Part shown: in pieces, positions 61,399-64,000 of the stretch
How positions within the stretch are numbered: the stretch's first letter is position 1
Layout: each line of letters begins with the position of its first letter
Source of the DNA: Hydrogenophaga palleronii NBRC 102513
GTDB lineage: Bacteria; Pseudomonadota; Gammaproteobacteria; Burkholderiales; Burkholderiaceae_C
Reading direction: 5' to 3'
DNA length: 64,000 bases
Assembly: GCF_001571225.1 (NCBI RefSeq)
Contig: NZ_BCTJ01000003.1
Coordinates: 124,001 to 188,000, forward strand
Translations under genes and position numbers: made by a program
Notes under the pieces: model-generated
Seen by the model: only the letters and a program-made list of their open reading frames with translations
Databases searched by the model: none
Told to the model about the DNA's origin: nothing

Positions 61399-62028
61399 TC
61401 ACTGCGGCGCCAGGTAGGCCGCCATCATCTGCCGGGCCATGTTCAGGTGGGCCTTCTGCCACGCGGGCTTCAGCAGGTCTTTGTGGAAGATGCGCGAGAG
61501 GGTGAAGGCGTGGGCGCGGCCGTAGTACGACAGGCTCACCATGACCACGTAGAGGTGCAGGGCATCGACACCCGCGCGCACCTCGCCGCTGGCGGCGCCG
61601 AGCGCCAGCAGCTTGCGGATGCGGCTGAGCACCGGCGAAGCCATTTCCGGAATGCGCGCCGAGCACGCCAGATGGCGCGCCTCGTTGAGGTTCTCGAAGG
61701 CGAGCAGCTTGCGCAGGCGCGGGTGCGCGGCGAAGTGGCTTTCCACAAAGTCGAAGATGCACAGCAGGCCTTCCAGCGGCGACAGGGTGCCGATGTCGTG
61801 CTGCAGTTCGTCGTGGCGCAGGTCGGCCAGCACGGCTTCGAGCACGGCGACGTAGAGGTCGTCCTTGCTGCCGAAGTAGTGGTAGAGCATGCGGATGTTG
61901 GTGCCCGCCTGGCGCGCGATGCGGTCGGTGCGGGCACCGCTGAAACCGTGGTCGGCGAACTCGTCCACGGCGGCGTCCAGCAACCGGGCGCGTGTGCGCG
62001 CGGGGTCGCGGCGCGCGGGCGTTTCCAT
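61399..62028 (-). CDS. TetR family regulator of the amidase operon
   Basis: The 209-residue protein has a TetR helix-turn-helix (RARLLDAAVDEFADHGFSGA, RTDRIARQAGTNIRMLYHYF) and a RutR-like helical C-terminal domain. ATG at 62028 is taken; the frame can also begin at a TTG at 62085 that overlaps the amidase stop. The order isochorismatase, amidase, TetR on one strand suggests it controls this operon. Confidence 0.82.
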   Translation of the reverse strand: METPARRDPARTRARLLDAAVDEFADHGFSGARTDRIARQAGTNIRMLYHYFGSKDDLYVAVLEAVLADLRHDELQHDIGTLSPLEGLLCIFDFVESHFAAHPRLRKLLAFENLNEARHLACSARIPEMASPVLSRIRKLLALGAASGEVRAGVDALHLYVVMVSLSYYGRAHAFTLSRIFHKDLLKPAWQKAHLNMARQMMAAYLAPQ

Positions 62029-62081
62029 CTCAGGATCGGCCTCGGGAACGGGCGCGGGTCGGGGGGCTGGTGAAGCACGTG

Positions 62082-63269
62082 TCAAGAGGTTCTCCCGTTT
62101 TCAGAGAATGCCATGGCGAGGTCGAGCAGGCGTTCGTCCTGCCCGGGCGCCGCGATGAAGGATATGCCGACCGGCAGCCCTTGTGCACTGGCCAGCGGCA
62201 GCACCACCTGGGGCAGGCCCGCGTGGCCCGCGAGAGAACCGAGGGCCAGCGCGCGGCTGTAGAAAAACGCGCGCTCGTCGGCATCGGCGCTCTTCTGGAG
62301 GGCCACGCAGGGCGCCGCGGGCACCAGCCAGGCTTCGTCGGCACCCAGCTGCTGCACCAGCCGCTGCGCCGCCTGCACGCGCCAGGCCTGCCAGCGTGGC
62401 CGCTGCGCGGTGTCGAGTGCGAGCGCCTGCTGAAAGCGCGGCGCGATGGCCGCACCGAACGTGGGGCGCGTCTGCCGGATCCAGGGGCCCAGCTGCGCCG
62501 CGATCTCGTGGCCTTGCAACTCGGCATAGGCCTGCGCCCAGGTGGCCCATTCGCCCGTGAAGGCCTGGCGGGTTTCATGGATGCCGGCCCGTTGCGCCCA
62601 GCCGTGCAGGGCTTCGCGCACCGGCGCGTCTGCCAGGGCAACGGCGTCTTCGGCAATGCACAGGCGCAGCGGCGAACGGCCGCTTGCCGCCGTGCGGCCC
62701 AGCAGCGCGTGGCCTGCGCTGCGCAACAAGGCCGCGTCGCGTGCGAACCAGCCCACGGTGTCGTAACTCGGCGCGAACGGCAGCACACCGGCCAACGGCA
62801 CGCGGCCATGGGTGGGACGCATGGCAGCCACGCCGCAGAACGAAGCCGGCACACGCACCGAGCCACCGGTGTCGGTGCCCAGCGCCACGTCGGCCTCGCC
62901 CCAGGCCACGGCCACCACCGAGCCGCTGGAGGAGCCACCGGGCAGGCGGTCTGCCTGCACGGGATGGCGCGGTGTGCCGTGGAAGGCGTTCTCGCCTTCG
63001 AGGCTGAAGGCGAGTTCGTCGGTGATGGTCTTTCCCACCACGCGCGCGCCGGCCGCGCGCAAGGCCGCCACACAAGCGGCATCGGCCGTTGCGGCCGCCG
63101 GGTGGCTGGCGGCCCAGTCCGGGTTGCCCGCGCCGGTGGCCGCGCCCTGCACATCGATCAGGTCCTTCACCGCCAGGCGCACGCCGCCGAGCGCGCCGCT
63201 GCCGGTGGGGCCGCGTTCACACACCGGGCCGGGCACGAAGGCACCCGATGAGCACGCCGGCACGGTCAT
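62082..63269 (-). CDS. Amidase signature family hydrolase
   Basis: The 395-residue enzyme hydrolyses a C-N bond in an amide or ureido compound. The Ser-cisSer-Lys triad is visible: Lys in GVRLAVKDLIDVQG near residue 35, and the two Ser in LPGGSSSGSVVAVAWGEADV near residue 115, followed by GTDTGGSVRVPASFCGV. It is shorter than typical 450-500-residue members. ATG at 63269 overlaps the isochorismatase stop (ATGA). Substrate unknown. Confidence 0.87.
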   Translation of the reverse strand: MTVPACSSGAFVPGPVCERGPTGSGALGGVRLAVKDLIDVQGAATGAGNPDWAASHPAAATADAACVAALRAAGARVVGKTITDELAFSLEGENAFHGTPRHPVQADRLPGGSSSGSVVAVAWGEADVALGTDTGGSVRVPASFCGVAAMRPTHGRVPLAGVLPFAPSYDTVGWFARDAALLRSAGHALLGRTAASGRSPLRLCIAEDAVALADAPVREALHGWAQRAGIHETRQAFTGEWATWAQAYAELQGHEIAAQLGPWIRQTRPTFGAAIAPRFQQALALDTAQRPRWQAWRVQAAQRLVQQLGADEAWLVPAAPCVALQKSADADERAFFYSRALALGSLAGHAGLPQVVLPLASAQGLPVGISFIAAPGQDERLLDLAMAFSENGRTS

Positions 63270-63970
63270 GCAGCGGGCAGCGCGTCGAGCACCTGCTGCG
63301 ATCCGGTGACGAAGCCGAAGCACTTCTTGACGTTCCACACCGTGGCTTCGGCACAGAACGCGGGCGAGCTGGTGGCGCAGCAGTCTTCCAGCATCACGCA
63401 GCCGTAGCCCAGGAAGTTGGCATCGGTCAGGGTGTGCAGAACGCACTGGTCGGTGTTGCAACCCGCGAACAGGATGCTCTTGATGCCGAGGTTCTTCAGG
63501 ATGCTGTCCAGAGGCGTGTCCCAGAAGCCGCTGATGCGGTACTTGTCCACCTGGATGTCGCCGGGCAAGGGGGCGAGCTCATCGACGACGGCCGCGGCCC
63601 ACGAATCCTTCTCCAGCACATTGCCCTTGCCATTGGGCAGCGGGTGGCCCAGGCCGATGTCCTTGCCGCCGTTGTCGTACAGGTGGATCTGGTTGGGCGG
63701 CATGTTGGCGAGGTCGGGCCGGTTGCCCCAGTTGACCCAGATCACCGGCACACCCGCGTGGCGCAGCGAAGGCAGCAGCTTCTGCAGCGGCGCGATCGGT
63801 GCGCGGTCGGCGGTGTGGTCGAAGCCGAGCGAATCCACCCAGCCGCCTTCAGCGCAGAAGTCGTTCTGCATGTCGATCACCACGATAGCCGTGCGCCGCA
63901 AGTCCAGCACCACGTTCTGCGGCGCGGCGTCGATGCGGGCACGCACGGGCGCGGGTGGCGGCGTGGCCAT
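63266..63970 (-). CDS. Isochorismatase-like (RutB-type) cysteine hydrolase
   Basis: The 234-residue protein has the cysteine hydrolase set: Asp in VVIDMQNDFCAEGG near residue 33, Lys in VDKYRISGFWDTPLD near 142, and Cys in GCNTDQCVLHTLTDANFLGY near 165. Ureidoacrylate hydrolase RutB and biuret hydrolases are relatives; the TDQC variant does not decide between them. ATG at 63970 with GAGG 5 bases upstream is preferred; the frame is open to a GTG at 63994 and may go beyond the right edge. Coupled with the amidase gene. Confidence 0.84.
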   Translation of the reverse strand: MATPPPAPVRARIDAAPQNVVLDLRRTAIVVIDMQNDFCAEGGWVDSLGFDHTADRAPIAPLQKLLPSLRHAGVPVIWVNWGNRPDLANMPPNQIHLYDNGGKDIGLGHPLPNGKGNVLEKDSWAAAVVDELAPLPGDIQVDKYRISGFWDTPLDSILKNLGIKSILFAGCNTDQCVLHTLTDANFLGYGCVMLEDCCATSSPAFCAEATVWNVKKCFGFVTGSQQVLDALPAA

Positions 63971-64000
63971 GTCCACCTCGTCGGGCCGCGCCACCCAGTA

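Noticed and set aside
1-64000. CRISPR arrays, tRNA or rRNA genes
   Set aside because: No regularly spaced repeats of 24-40 bases were seen, and no intergenic stretch shows a tRNA TPsiC-like GGTTCGAATCC with a fitting cloverleaf; rnpB is the only structured RNA that I can support.

Overview
The window looks like the chromosome of a high-GC betaproteobacterium of the order Burkholderiales, most likely family Comamonadaceae (Hydrogenophaga/Acidovorax-like). This is inferred from gene content and protein character: mraZ-rsmH-ftsL-ftsI after hslVU, a DksA with a long Ala/Lys/Pro extension, a betaproteobacterial-type RNase P RNA, and liv-type transporters joined to acyl-CoA metabolism. No 16S gene or ribosomal protein is present to place it more exactly.

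Layout. (1) 1-9.6 kb, minus strand: the start of the division/cell-wall cluster (mraZ, rsmH, ftsL, ftsI running off the left edge) behind a four-repeat MraZ operator, then the HslUV protease, a large STAS-domain protein, a DksA fusion, a His-rich COG0523 GTPase and a DsrE-like secreted protein. (2) 9.7-14.1 kb: dapF-DUF484-xerC, divergent from a NUDIX/metallo-beta-lactamase fusion. (3) 14.1-25.5 kb: housekeeping and stress genes, including a BASS transporter with a divergent LysR gene, rnpB, a MATE exporter, a large FAD oxidoreductase, an M20 amidohydrolase, an AraC/GlxA-type regulator, a glycine-zipper protein and htpX. (4) 25.6-29.7 kb: four translationally coupled genes, pyrC, a NYN nuclease-like gene, DUF3025 and a glutamine-synthetase-like gene. 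(5) 29.9-34.3 kb: gltIJKL for acidic amino acid uptake, with a perfect 15-bp stem-loop between gltI and gltJ, behind a HypT-like LysR gene. (6) 34.3-37.4 kb: an Atm1-type ABC exporter, a YciA-like thioesterase and a class I amidotransferase.

(7) 37.4-60.1 kb is the most coherent catabolic block. An AtuA-family protein, a small AtuA-like partner and a crotonase diverge from livHMGF, an acyl-CoA ligase and two tandem substrate-binding proteins. Further on, a minus-strand operon reads TetR, SDR, carboxyltransferase, acyl-CoA dehydrogenase, enoyl-CoA hydratase, biotin carboxylase. This is the order of atuR-B-C-D-E-F, the acyclic terpene (citronellol/geraniol) pathway of Pseudomonas. A second acyl-CoA dehydrogenase at the operon end is broken by a frameshift. 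The proposed logic is uptake of a hydrophobic carboxylate, CoA activation, dehydrogenation, carboxylation of the methyl branch and hydration. The substrate itself is an inference.

(8) A lower-GC two-gene insert at 48.8-51.0 kb lies inside this block. It holds a 5-methylcytosine methyltransferase with an HTH-like tail and a downstream protein with a PD-(D/E)xK-like signature: a probable type II restriction-modification system whose nuclease I do not recognise. (9) 60.2-64 kb: an MGDG-synthase-like glycosyltransferase and a TetR/amidase/isochorismatase-type hydrolase operon reaching the right edge.
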